Under the pieces are notes generated by a model. That model ran no database searches. It worked only from the letters and a program-made list of their open reading frames with translations, and was not told the DNA's origin. DNA of 64,000 nucleotides from contig NZ_QRNF01000012.1 of NCBI RefSeq assembly GCF_003474435.1, forward strand, positions 24,397 to 88,396. Reading direction: 5' to 3'. This DNA is from Ruminococcus sp. AF46-10NS (lineage in GTDB: Bacteria > Bacillota > Clostridia > Lachnospirales > Lachnospiraceae). This document shows positions 52,202 to 61,125 of the stretch, in pieces (within the stretch, counting starts at the first letter, position 1; every line of letters begins with the position of its first letter). Both the position numbers and the translations under genes were made by a program.

Positions 52202-53095
52202 TTATTTATGCAAATGCACATCCAGCTGATTATAAGGAATCTCAATTCCATAATAATCAAAGTCTTCTTTGATCCGCTGGTTCAGTCTCCATCTGGTGTC
52301 CCAGTAGCGGTCTGTATCTACCCAGACACGGAAGCCCATGATCACAGCACTTTCTGCCAGCTCGTCTACAAATACTACCATCTCTTCGTCTTCTCTTGTG
52401 TCCGGATCGTCTGTCAGGATGTCTTCCAGAATCTCCTTGGCTCTCTGGATGTCTGCGTTGTAGGAAATTCCTACTTTGATCTCCAGTCTTCGCTGATCCC
52501 TTGCCGTTACGTTGGTGATAGTTGAGTTGGAAAGCGTACCGTTGGGGATCACAATATGCTTGTTGTCAATGGAAAGAAGTGTTGTATAACAGATTTCTAC
52601 CTTGGATACTGTTCCTTCGCTTCCGTTCTGTCCGTTGACAACAATGTAATCTCCTACCTGGAATGGCTTGAACAGAAGAAGCATCATTCCTCCTGCCAGG
52701 TTTGAAAGTCCGCCCTGCAGGGCAAGACCCAAGGTAACGCCGGCAGTTCCAAGAAGTGCTGCCAATGATGATTCCTTCACTCCGAAGCTTGTGGATATGT
52801 TAAAAATCAGAAGTATATAAAGCACGATCTTGACCAGGGATGACATAAACTGAGCAACACCTGTGTCCAGTCTGGATTTTGTCAGTGATTTTCTGACAAA
52901 CTTTACGATCCCTTTAATGACGGTGCTTCCTACCCAGAAAGCCACGATGGCCAGAACAACCTTGATTCCGAATTTGGTAATATCCGGAATATAATTTTCA
53001 AACATCTGCTTGTACTGGTTTACCTGATTTCCTACCTCCTGAACGGTTTGTACTGTACTGTCCAAATTAATTTTCCTCCCGTCTGATATAGTCAA
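52202..53095 (-). CDS. mscS: MscS-family small-conductance mechanosensitive channel
   Basis: A 297-residue channel that releases solutes under hypo-osmotic shock. Three N-terminal membrane segments: FGIKVVLAIVAFWVGSTVI, SLVKIVLYILLIFNISTSF, and the pore helix SSLAALLGTAGVTLGLALQG followed by GLSNLAGGMMLLLFKPFQVG, the family signature. The soluble beta domain has GDYIVVNGQNGSEGTVSKVE and HIVIPNGTLSNSTITNVT. The C-terminal part follows the alpha/beta MscS pattern. It is monocistronic, with a 13-bp inverted repeat upstream at 53127-53198. Confidence 0.95.
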   Translation of the reverse strand: MTISDGRKINLDSTVQTVQEVGNQVNQYKQMFENYIPDITKFGIKVVLAIVAFWVGSTVIKGIVKFVRKSLTKSRLDTGVAQFMSSLVKIVLYILLIFNISTSFGVKESSLAALLGTAGVTLGLALQGGLSNLAGGMMLLLFKPFQVGDYIVVNGQNGSEGTVSKVEICYTTLLSIDNKHIVIPNGTLSNSTITNVTARDQRRLEIKVGISYNADIQRAKEILEDILTDDPDTREDEEMVVFVDELAESAVIMGFRVWVDTDRYWDTRWRLNQRIKEDFDYYGIEIPYNQLDVHLHK

Positions 53096-53126
53096 CCTCT
53101 ATTGTCCGTATCCTGTAATATAATAA

Positions 53127-53198
53127 TACAGCAGCGATTTTTTCCTGTAAAACCTATTTCTCCGGCTTTATAAGGAATAAGTTATAATCGCTGCTGTA
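53127..53198. repeat. 13-bp perfect inverted repeat between mscS and tex
   Basis: TACAGCAGCGATT (53127-53139) and AATCGCTGCTGTA (53186-53198) are exact complements 46 bp apart. It lies 85 bp after the tex stop and 32 bp before the mscS start codon. It could be a tex terminator without a T run, or part of the mscS leader. Confidence 0.6.
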
Positions 53199-53282
53199 AC
53201 TGTATCATAATTCTGTTGTATTTCTATCCGGTAATGTAATGCAAAACATTCCCGTCTGCTTCACTCTACTGAATATTTCTTT

Positions 53283-55438
53283 TTATTTACTGATTCCTTT
53301 CATGGAAAGGCTGATCCGCTTCTTCTTCATATCCACACCAAGAACACGCACATCCACAATATCACCAACGCTGACTGCTTCCAGCGGATGTTTGATGAAT
53401 TTCTCGCTCATCTCTGAAATATGAACCAGTCCGTCCTGATGTACACCGATATCTACAAAAGCTCCGAAATCAATTACATTGCGGACAGTTCCTTTAAGAA
53501 CCATGCCTTCTTTCAGATCCTTCATATCAAGGACATCTGTGCGGAGGATCGGCTTCGGCATCTCATCACGTGGATCTCTTGCCGGTTTCTCCAGCTCTTT
53601 TACGATATCCCGAAGTGTCGGCTCACCGATTTCCAGTTCTTTGGCCAGTTTTCCGTAATCGCGGATCTGTCTGGAAATGCCGGTAAGTTTACGCTCTGCC
53701 ACGTCTTGTGGTGTATAGCCAAGTTTTTCCAGGAGTTTTTTTGCCGCGTCGTAGCTCTCAGGATGAACACTTGTTGCATCCAAAGGATTTTTGCCCCCCG
53801 TGATCCGTGTGAAACCTGCACACTGCTCAAAGGCTTTCGGACCAAGTTTCGCAACTTTGAGAAGTTCCCGTCTTGTCTGGAAGCGGCCGTTCTCCTCACG
53901 GTAAGCTACGATATTCTTTGCGATAGCTTTGCTGATTCCGGAAATATATTCCAGAAGGGAAGCAGATGCTGTATTGAGATCTACGCCGACTTTGTTCACG
54001 CAGTCCTCAACAACTCCGTTCAGTGCCTCGCCCAGTTTCTTCTGGTTCATGTCATGCTGGTACTGACCGACACCAATGGATTTCGGGTCGATCTTTACAA
54101 GCTCTGCCAGCGGGTCCTGGACACGTCTTGCGATAGATGTGGCACTACGCTGTCCCACATCAAAATTCGGGAATTCTTCCGTTGCAAGCTTGCTTGCGGA
54201 ATATACGGAAGCACCTGCCTCGTTGGTGATCACGTACTGAACTTTTTCCGGGATTTCCTTAAGGAGTTCCACAATGATCTGCTCTGACTCTCTGGATGCG
54301 GTTCCGTTCCTACGGAGATCAGAGTTACGTGATATTTGCTGATGAGTTTTTTGAGGGTTTCCTTGGCTGCACGGATCTTGGTCTCATTGGTAGGCGCTGT
54401 CGGATAGATCACAGTGGTATCCAGAACTTTTCCGGTCGGGTCTATCACTGCCAGCTTACATCCTGTACGAAATGCCGGATCCCAGCCAAGAACTACCTGT
54501 CCTGCAATTGGAGGCTGCATAAGAAGCTGCTCCAGATTTTTGCCAAATACGTGAATGGCTCCGTCCTCTGCTCTTTCCGTTAATGCACTTCTGATCTCAC
54601 GCTCAATGGCCGGGCCGATCAGACGCTTGTAGCTGTCCTCCACCACTTCCTTCAGAACCGGGGTTGTATTCGGATTGTCACGGACGATCACCTGTTTCTC
54701 AAGATAGCGGATGATATCTTCCTCCGGTGCCACGATCTTCACTGTGAGGAATTTCTCCTTCTCACCACGGTTCAGTGCAAGGACACGATGGCCTGCCAGT
54801 TTCTTCACAGGCTCCTCGAAATCATAGTACATTTCGTAAACAGACTGCTCTTTCTCATCTCTTGCAGCAGAACAGATAGTTCCTTTATCCATTGTTTTCT
54901 TACGGATATAGATACGGTAGTCTGCCTCATCGGAAATATGCTCTGCGATAATATCTTTGGCTCCATTGATAGCATCTGCCGTTGTTTTAACTTCTTTTTC
55001 CTCTGAAAGAAAAGCCTTCGCCTCTTCTTCCAGCGGTTTCTTTGTCATCTGAAGAAGAATGATATCTGCCAGCGGCCCAAGCCCCTTCTCCTTTGCAATA
55101 ATAGCACGCGTACGGCGTTTCGGACGATATGGGCGGTAAAGATCCTCCACTACTACAAGAGTCTGTGCCGCTTCGATCTGCTTTTTCAGTTCCGGTGTCA
55201 GCTTGCCCTGCTCCTCAATACTGCCAAGGACCTGAGCTTTTTTGTCCTCAAGGTTTCTTAAATAGGTAAGTCTCTCATTAAGATTACGAAGCTGTTCATC
55301 GTTTAATGTACCGGTTGCTTCTTTACGGTATCTGGAAATAAAAGGAATGGTGCAGCCTTCGTCGATCAGCCTGACTGCTGCTTCTACCTGCCATTTCTCA
55401 ACGTTCAATTCTCTGGTAATTACCTGAATAATATCCAT
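53283..55438 (-). pseudogene. tex: Tex RNA-binding transcription accessory protein, split by a one-base deletion
   Basis: Tex is a conserved multidomain nucleic-acid-binding protein. Frame one (55438-54230) holds the N-terminal region (CTIPFISRYRKEATGTLNDE, VVEDLYRPYRPKRRTRA) and the YqgF-like start (VVLGWDPAFRTGCKLAVID). Frame two (to 53283) holds [20 protein letters not shown], the helix-hairpin-helix unit ([20 protein letters not shown]) and the C-terminal S1 domain ([20 protein letters not shown]). One extra A near 54307 (GGAAACGG rather than GGAACGG) restores [16 protein letters not shown] and a normal 718-residue protein. Loss of tex is unlikely, so I suspect a sequence error. Confidence 0.93.
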
Positions 55439-55510
55439 TTTTATCTTTCTCCCGTTGTTACAGATTTGTCTTGGGCTGCATTCCCCTTTTTACACAGCTT
55501 CAGACATTTA

Positions 55511-56457
55511 TTAAAGGTCAATCTGTGCGATCACGTTTTTCAGTGCATTGGCACTTGCATGAAGTTTCTCAGTCTCCTCTTCAGTAAGAGGAACGCGTAC
55601 GATACTCTTCACACCTTCCGGTCCGATAGATGCCATTGTACTAAGACATACATCCTCAATGCCGTACTCTCCGTGAAGCATAGTTGACACACTGACAATT
55701 GTATCAGATGCTGCAAGAAGAAGCGAGCAAAGTCTGCACACAGATACTGCTACTGCATAAAAAGTTGCACCTTTTTTGGCAATAACAGTTGACCCTGAAG
55801 TATGAACATACTCCAGAACCTCTTCCTTGTCAAGTGGCGGCATATCTTTCTGATCCTCATGAGCGATCTTATCAAATTCATCCAGAGTTGCACCTGCCAC
55901 AAATGCTCTTGACCATGGTACAAAAGAAGTATCTCCATGCTCGCCAAATACATAAGCGTGGATATTTTTCTCAGAAACTCCATAATGTCTGGAAAGTCTG
56001 CAGCGGAGACGTGCAGTATCCAGAGCTGTACCGGAACCTAAGATCTGGCTCTCCGGAAGTCCGGAAAGCTTCGCAAAAGCGTATGTCATAATATCACACG
56101 GATTGCTTACGATAATATAAAGTGCTTTAGGAGCCACTTTTACGATCTCCGGAGTGATGCTCTTCATAATATTAACGTTAGTCTGTGTCAGTTCAATTCG
56201 TGTCTGTCCTGGTTTTCTGGCAATACCGGAAGTGATGATTACAATATCTGAGTCCGCAGCATCCGGATAATCTCCCGCCACAATGGAGATCGGTTCACGG
56301 AACTGGTTCCCTGTTCAATATCCATGACCTCTCCTTCTGCCTTCTGCTTGTTGATATCGATCAGTACGATTTCTGAGGCAATGCTCCTCTGTGATAATGT
56401 GTAAGCGATGGTTGCTCCTACACTTCCTGCTCCGATGATCGTAATTTTACTACTCAT
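55511..56457 (-). pseudogene. ldh: L-lactate dehydrogenase, split by a one-base deletion
   Basis: NAD-dependent L-lactate dehydrogenase reduces pyruvate to lactate. Frame one (from 56457) has the NAD-binding motif ITIIGAGSVGATIAYTLSQR and EVMDIEQGT. Frame two (to 55511) has IVIITSGIARKPGQTRIELT, SNPCDIMTYAFAKLSGLP, SGTALDTARLRCRLSRHYGV and the catalytic His in VFGEHGDTSFVPWSRAFVAG. One extra T near 56301 (AGTTTCCGTG) restores GTSFREPISIVAGDYPDAAD and a standard 315-residue enzyme. A Rex-like site and TATAAT box lie upstream. The break is probably a sequencing artefact. Confidence 0.93.
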
Positions 56458-56479
56458 GTTATTCTCCTTTCAGCGTTGT

Positions 56480-56502
56480 TTGTCATATAAATAACAATTA
56501 TA
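56480..56502 (-). promoter_or_regulatory. Rex-like operator and -10 box of ldh
   Basis: On the minus strand TATAAT (56502-56497) is followed directly by TTGTTATTTATATGACAA (56497-56480), one mismatch from the Rex half-site pattern TTGTTA-6-TAACAA. It lies 23 bp before the ldh ATG. Rex senses NADH/NAD and commonly represses ldh in Firmicutes; no rex gene is in the window. Confidence 0.55.
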
Positions 56503-56743
56503 AGTACACACACTAAAACATATCATAAAATCAAGATCCGTGCAATAAAATTGTAACTATACTTTTTAAGTTACGCTCCATTAATTCGCGATATTTTTCC
56601 AGTTTCTTCGATATATATTCTGACGTTTTTTATATTATTCTGTATATTCTCATGTTATTTTTTTATCGAAATAACCTATCGAGTGGATATTCGCAACCCT
56701 GCTGAAAACTTCCCTGATTCGGTTAAAATTTTTTTTAATACGG

Positions 56744-56787
56744 AAAAACCCCTGAATTCCAGAATATTTTTTTCTGAAATTCAGGGG
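56744..56787 (-). terminator. Terminator of the flavin locus
   Basis: CCCCTGAATTCCAG (56749-56762) and CTGAAATTCAGGGG (56774-56787) pair with one mismatch; on the minus strand it is followed by TTTTTCCG. It lies about 85 bp after the stop of the triple FMN-binding gene and about 290 bp before ldh. Confidence 0.85.
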
Positions 56788-56812
56788 TTTCTTTTAGTCA
56801 GTCGGATATTCG

Positions 56813-56870
56813 CAATCCGCTTTCGCTACTTGCTCATAACCGAATAACTGCTCCGCAGTTTCGGTTAAAA
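56813..56870. repeat. Hairpin repeat after the triple FMN-binding gene
   Basis: It begins with GATATTCGCAATCCGCTTTC followed by GCTACTTGCTCAT, the same opening module as the 164-bp repeats, but continues with AACCGAATAACTGC-TCC-GCAGTTTCGGTT, a different and nearly perfect hairpin. A degenerate relative (GGATATTCGCAACCC, then TTCGGTTAAAAT) occurs at about 56688-56730 on the other side of the terminator. The hairpin begins immediately after the stop codon. Confidence 0.7.
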
Positions 56871-58445
56871 TCAGTTTTTCGCCTGGTTTAATGCTTTCTG
56901 TGCTGCTCCGATGATTCCCTCTGAGGAGAAAGTTGCGCCGCTGACTGTATCAATTCCGTCTGCTGACTGATTCGCCATGATCTGGGCATAGATAGTTTCC
57001 CATGCCGGATCAAAAAATTCCGGCGTATCGTTGTTGGTCTGTGTGATGGACACGATCTGACCTCCGCTGATAGTCACTGTCAGTCTTGTTTTTCCGCCAT
57101 ATCCGAAAGCAGCTGCTTCATATGTTCCGTCTCTGTACAGGCCTGCAGGGGTTGGCTCAGGTGCTTCGGTCGGCTCCGGCGTTACATTGGGATCATTCGG
57201 AACAGGTGTTGTGTTCGGATTATCCGGTGTCGGTGTTACATTTGGATCATCAGGCACTGCCGTTGGTTCCGGTGTGGCAGTTGGCTCAGGCGTTGCTGTC
57301 GGTTTCGGTGTGGCAGTTGGTTTCGGAGTTGGTTTCTTCGTTGGAGTCGGGGTCACTTTTTTTCCATATTCTGGATTTTTCGCTTCCTTCAGGGCTTTTT
57401 TTACAGCTTCCAGAATTCCCTTTGAAGAATAAGTTGCTCCGCTGACTGTGTCAATATCATCCACGGAATCTGAGCCTACGATCTGCTCTTTCAGAGCACT
57501 CCACGCTTTTTCAAAAAACATCGGAGTATCTGTATTCTCCTGTTTTACAGATGTGATCACGTCATTTTTGATAGTGATAGTTACTTTTACATCTCCGCTG
57601 TAGCCTTTTGCAGACGCTTTATAAGTTCCGTTCAGGTACTGGCTCGGACTATTCGGATCAGGTTTTTTGGTCGGCTTCGGCTTTTTTGTCGGAGTTGGCG
57701 TTGGTGTGGAAGTCGGTGTCGGTGAAGGGGTTGGCTGACTTGTGATTCCATCTGCTGCTGCCTGGGATAAAGCATTCTGGACTGCCTGGATGATTCCGTT
57801 GGAAGAATAGGTTGCTCCGCTGACCGCATCTACATTCGGTGTGTTTCCGGCGATCATTTTGCTGATAACACCTTTCGCTGACGCAAAATACGATCCGGTT
57901 TCTCCGGAAGCGTCCAAAATATCAATAGCTGCGATCTTTCCGCCGCTTATTGTCACGCGTACAGTGATCGTACCGCCGAATCCGGTTCCGGATCCTTCGT
58001 ATGTTCCGTCTTTATAGCCGCCTGCCGGAACATTGGCCACTGGTGTCTGAGTGGAACCCTGTCCTGCTGCGCCGGCATTGCTTTTTGCAGATTCAGATAC
58101 AGTTCTTTTTCCGGAGCTCTTTTTTGCAGCTGTTTTTTTTGCAGATTTTTTTGAAGTCTTTTTTGAAATACTTTTATTGGATGTGCTTTTCTTATCTGTT
58201 GCTGTACCGGTTTCGGAAACTGAATTATCTTCTTCCTCATAGCCAAGATATTTTTCCAGCTCAGAAGCAGACATTACGGTCGTATCTGACTTCTGAAGAG
58301 TTTCTGTGTTTTCATCAGAGCCCTGAGCCTTGATACCTGAAAATGCAAGTGCCGCGATCACAGCTGCAGCAGGGATCAGTTTTGGCCAGGGTATCTTCGG
58401 GTCATTATTTTCAGATGGCTTTTTTTCTTTCAGATCTTTTTCCAT
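56871..58445 (-). CDS. Surface protein with three FMN-binding (flavinylated) domains
   Basis: A 524-residue protein anchored by an N-terminal membrane segment (IPAAAVIAALAFSGI, about 22-38). A Lys/Ser-rich stretch follows (SKKTSKKSAKKTAAKKSSGK). Three FMN-binding domains come next, each with the flavinylation motif: VDAVSGATYSS, DTVSGATYSS and DTVSGATFSS. They are separated by Pro/Thr linkers (PTPSPTPTSTPTPTPTKKPK). ApbE-type enzymes attach FMN to the Thr of SGAT, and an apbE gene is in this locus. The protein probably carries electrons along the outer face of the cell through three covalent flavins. ATG 58443-58445 follows GGGGAGAAAGC. Confidence 0.9.
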   Translation of the reverse strand: MEKDLKEKKPSENNDPKIPWPKLIPAAAVIAALAFSGIKAQGSDENTETLQKSDTTVMSASELEKYLGYEEEDNSVSETGTATDKKSTSNKSISKKTSKKSAKKTAAKKSSGKRTVSESAKSNAGAAGQGSTQTPVANVPAGGYKDGTYEGSGTGFGGTITVRVTISGGKIAAIDILDASGETGSYFASAKGVISKMIAGNTPNVDAVSGATYSSNGIIQAVQNALSQAAADGITSQPTPSPTPTSTPTPTPTKKPKPTKKPDPNSPSQYLNGTYKASAKGYSGDVKVTITIKNDVITSVKQENTDTPMFFEKAWSALKEQIVGSDSVDDIDTVSGATYSSKGILEAVKKALKEAKNPEYGKKVTPTPTKKPTPKPTATPKPTATPEPTATPEPTAVPDDPNVTPTPDNPNTTPVPNDPNVTPEPTEAPEPTPAGLYRDGTYEAAAFGYGGKTRLTVTISGGQIVSITQTNNDTPEFFDPAWETIYAQIMANQSADGIDTVSGATFSSEGIIGAAQKALNQAKN

Positions 58446-58559
58446 GAATGCTTTCTCCCCTCTTATGCGGCTTCTGCCAGGCATTTATTTCCGTGCCGAT
58501 AGGCAGACTTCTGCCGCAGATACATAAAATGCTCTGCGGCAGAGGTACTTACCAGGTAT

Positions 58560-60998
58560 TTACTTAACAGTTACCACAAATTTCTTTGTAATGCCGTTGC
58601 ATTTAACTGTGATTGTTGCTTTACCTTTTTTGATTCCTTTAACAACGCCTTTGCTTGTTACAGTTGCAACTTTCCTGTTGCTGCTTGTGTATGTAACTTT
58701 TCCGGCTGGTGCTGCTTTGGATTTGATTGTTGTTGTTTTGCCTTTTTTGATTGTTGCGGAAGATTTTGTAAGGCTGAATGTCGGGTTCTTAACTGTCAGC
58801 TTGTATGTTGCTTTCAGTTTTCCGCTTGTTGCTGTGATTGTTACTGTTCCGGCTTTCAAACCTTTTACAGCACCTGTCTTGCTATTTACTGTTGCTACTT
58901 TCTTATTGCTGCTTGTGTATTTTACAGAAGAAACGCCTGCCAGTGTTGCTTTTACTGTTGCGGTTTTTCCTTTGTAAACAGTTGCTGTCTTCTTTGCAAA
59001 TTTAACAGATGGAGCTTTTACTGTTACTTTGTATGTTGCTTTCAGAGTTCCAGCTGTTGCTGTGATTGTTACTGTTCCGGCTTTCAAACCTTTTACAGCA
59101 CCTGTCTTGCTGTTTACTGTTGCTACTTTTGTATTGCTGGATGTGTATTTAATTGTTGCAGATGGGGTTGCTGTTGCTTTTACTGTTACAGTTTTTCCTG
59201 TGTATACAGTTGCTGTCTTTTTAGCAAATTTAATTGTAGAAGCTTTTACTGTTACCTTGCATGTAGCTTTTGCATTTCCATAAGAAGCTGTGATTGTTGC
59301 TGTTCCGGCTTTCACACCTTTTACAACACCTGTGCTGCTTACTGTTGCTACTTTTGTATTGCTGCTTGTAAATGTTGCTTTTGCATCTTTATCGTTGCTT
59401 GTTGCTTTCAGGGTTACAGTCTTTCCTGTGTATACAGCTGCTGTCTTTTTATCCAAAGCTGCAGTTACTTTGACAAGTTCTTTCTCTGCTGCCTGAAGAT
59501 GTGAAAGTGCTTCGTTAACCTCTGCCTGGCTTGCATCTGTCTTTGCAATAACTTCCTCTGCCTCAGCAAGCTCACCTGCAAAAGATTTCCAGGTTGCAAC
59601 AGTGTAATCTGCCTGTTTCAGTGCTTTTGCAGTCTCAACCTCAGCTTTGAGATCTGTAAAGTCTGTCGGCTCTACCTGTGGCTCTACAATATTCTCTGCT
59701 GTTGCCTGGAATTTATATGTATAATCATTGTATCCAAGTGCGTATACAGTCAGTTTCCAGTAACCTGTTCCGTCTGTTCCTCCCGGAAGTTTGCAACGTG
59801 CAGATTTTGTAAGGCCAAGCTGGATTCCCATTTTTTTGTGCATCCAGTTATCTGCTGCAAACTTAGTTCCGTAAGAAGCAAGAGGTTTTGTTGTGTATGT
59901 GGAATCATCTCCATAGTAATCCCAGCGTACAGCCTGCATGTTTGCACCAAGATCTCCATAATTTCCGTTGATATCTACACGAAGAAATTCACCATAGCTT
60001 CCATCTGCGGTCTTTACTGTCGGCTCAACATCTGTAGCTGTTTTCAGAGCCTGACCTTTGATACCAGATGTTGTTCCATTGGATTTTCTTGCTGTAAATG
60101 TAAAACTGTCGCCATTCTTCTCAGCATATTTCAGACCATTGGTATCAGCAGTTACATCAGCTATAAGACCAACATAGGACTGAAGATTCATCTCGCCGTA
60201 TCCACCGGAAATTGTCTCACCAGCGTTTACAACATTATACTTCTTGCAGAAGTCTGCATAATCTGCAGTTTTAACTGCTACCGGAACATATTTCAGACCA
60301 TATACTTCATAATGATCCATCTCATATTCTTTTCCGTCTTTTGTGAGAAATCCTCTGTTCCATGTAGCCTCAGAACCATCTGTGAGAACGATAGTCTGAT
60401 TATCTTTCCAGTAGGAAACAGCAAATTTTGTTCCGTCTGTTGCAATAATAGTTGCCTCTGTCTGATAACTTCCTCTGTGAAGTCCGTGATTAGCAGTTGC
60501 TCTTGTTACTGTATCAAAAGCACCTTTATCAGCCTCACCTTTAAGGTCAAGCTCATCACTGGAGCTTGTGTTTCCTGCATTATAAACGCCTTCAGCAGCC
60601 CAGTACTCACCCCATGTAAGTCCTGCATATACATACTGATACTCACCTTTCAGCTGGCTCTCATCAGAGAAAGCTTCCTCTGTATCATCGCCTGCTGAAA
60701 ACTCATCTTCTCCATCGGAAACAGGATCTGCTTCCTCAGCTACAGCATCTTCCTGGATTTCAAGATCATCAGCTGTTTCGTCCTGCTGAATATCCTCTGT
60801 CATCTCTTCTGTTGTATCCTCAGCAGCTTCAACCTCTTCTGCGCCAAAGTCCTCGACATCTGCTTCCTGAGCTTCTGCTTCGGAAACGACTGCCGTATCA
60901 AAATCTGTTGCCATTACAGCTGTCGGGAAACTTGTTGCTGCCACTGCAAGACTCAGGATGCATGGAGCTGTTTTTTTCAGTAGATTCCACTTCTGCAT
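58560..60998 (-). CDS. Tp47-like surface protein with FIVAR and four BIG2 domains
   Basis: An 812-residue exported protein. Signal peptide: residues 1-30 (APCILSLAVAATSFPTAVMA). Residues about 30-110 are an acidic spacer (Glu/Asp-rich). Residues about 115-430 resemble the Treponema pallidum 47-kDa lipoprotein (Tp47): LTWGEYWAAEGVYNAG, GAFDTVTRATANHGLHRGSY, VYGLKYVPVAVK and TNGLKYAEKNGDSFTFTARK. A FIVAR-like helical unit follows (TWKSFAGELAEAEEVI). Four BIG2 Ig-like repeats close it, each with YTSSN.KVATV and GTVTITA patterns. It sits inside the flavin electron-transfer locus, so it may scaffold it or interact with an electron acceptor; Tp47 function itself is debated. Confidence 0.85.
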   Translation of the reverse strand: MQKWNLLKKTAPCILSLAVAATSFPTAVMATDFDTAVVSEAEAQEADVEDFGAEEVEAAEDTTEEMTEDIQQDETADDLEIQEDAVAEEADPVSDGEDEFSAGDDTEEAFSDESQLKGEYQYVYAGLTWGEYWAAEGVYNAGNTSSSDELDLKGEADKGAFDTVTRATANHGLHRGSYQTEATIIATDGTKFAVSYWKDNQTIVLTDGSEATWNRGFLTKDGKEYEMDHYEVYGLKYVPVAVKTADYADFCKKYNVVNAGETISGGYGEMNLQSYVGLIADVTADTNGLKYAEKNGDSFTFTARKSNGTTSGIKGQALKTATDVEPTVKTADGSYGEFLRVDINGNYGDLGANMQAVRWDYYGDDSTYTTKPLASYGTKFAADNWMHKKMGIQLGLTKSARCKLPGGTDGTGYWKLTVYALGYNDYTYKFQATAENIVEPQVEPTDFTDLKAEVETAKALKQADYTVATWKSFAGELAEAEEVIAKTDASQAEVNEALSHLQAAEKELVKVTAALDKKTAAVYTGKTVTLKATSNDKDAKATFTSSNTKVATVSSTGVVKGVKAGTATITASYGNAKATCKVTVKASTIKFAKKTATVYTGKTVTVKATATPSATIKYTSSNTKVATVNSKTGAVKGLKAGTVTITATAGTLKATYKVTVKAPSVKFAKKTATVYKGKTATVKATLAGVSSVKYTSSNKKVATVNSKTGAVKGLKAGTVTITATSGKLKATYKLTVKNPTFSLTKSSATIKKGKTTTIKSKAAPAGKVTYTSSNRKVATVTSKGVVKGIKKGKATITVKCNGITKKFVVTVK
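58801..59128. repeat. Near-identical DNA repeats within the BIG2 region
   Basis: About 100 bp at 58801-58900 recur with few changes at 59029-59128 (period 228 bp, 76 codons), covering the GAVKGLKAGTVTITAT segment of BIG2 repeats 2 and 3. Identity at DNA level exceeds what protein constraint needs, which suggests recent unit duplication. Repeat number may vary between strains. Confidence 0.7.
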
Positions 60999-61074
60999 TA
61001 CTTATTCCTCCTAAAAATATGAAATATTTATAGAAAACCTTCCATAACAATCCCGCCTCGCCCTGTTTTCGGTC

Positions 61075-61100
61075 CGGAATCTGATTCCGAAATTTCGGAA
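61075..61100. promoter_or_regulatory. Overlapping palindromes upstream of the Tp47-like gene
   Basis: TTCCGAAATTTCGGAA (61085-61100) is a perfect 16-bp palindrome. It overlaps CGGAAT-CTG-ATTCCG (61075-61089), sharing the arm ATTCCG, so only one can fold at a time in RNA. It lies between apbE and the Tp47-like gene (127-bp gap). It may be an operator or an RNA switch; nothing identifies the factor. Confidence 0.4.
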
Positions 61101-61125
61101 ATTGTTACAGGCTTTACTATCTCTT

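Noticed and set aside
58591..59496. Plus-strand hydrophobic ORFs opposite the BIG2 repeats (128, 84, 68 codons)
   Set aside because: They are mirror images of the Val/Thr/Lys-rich repeats; repeated composition keeps the opposite frame open.
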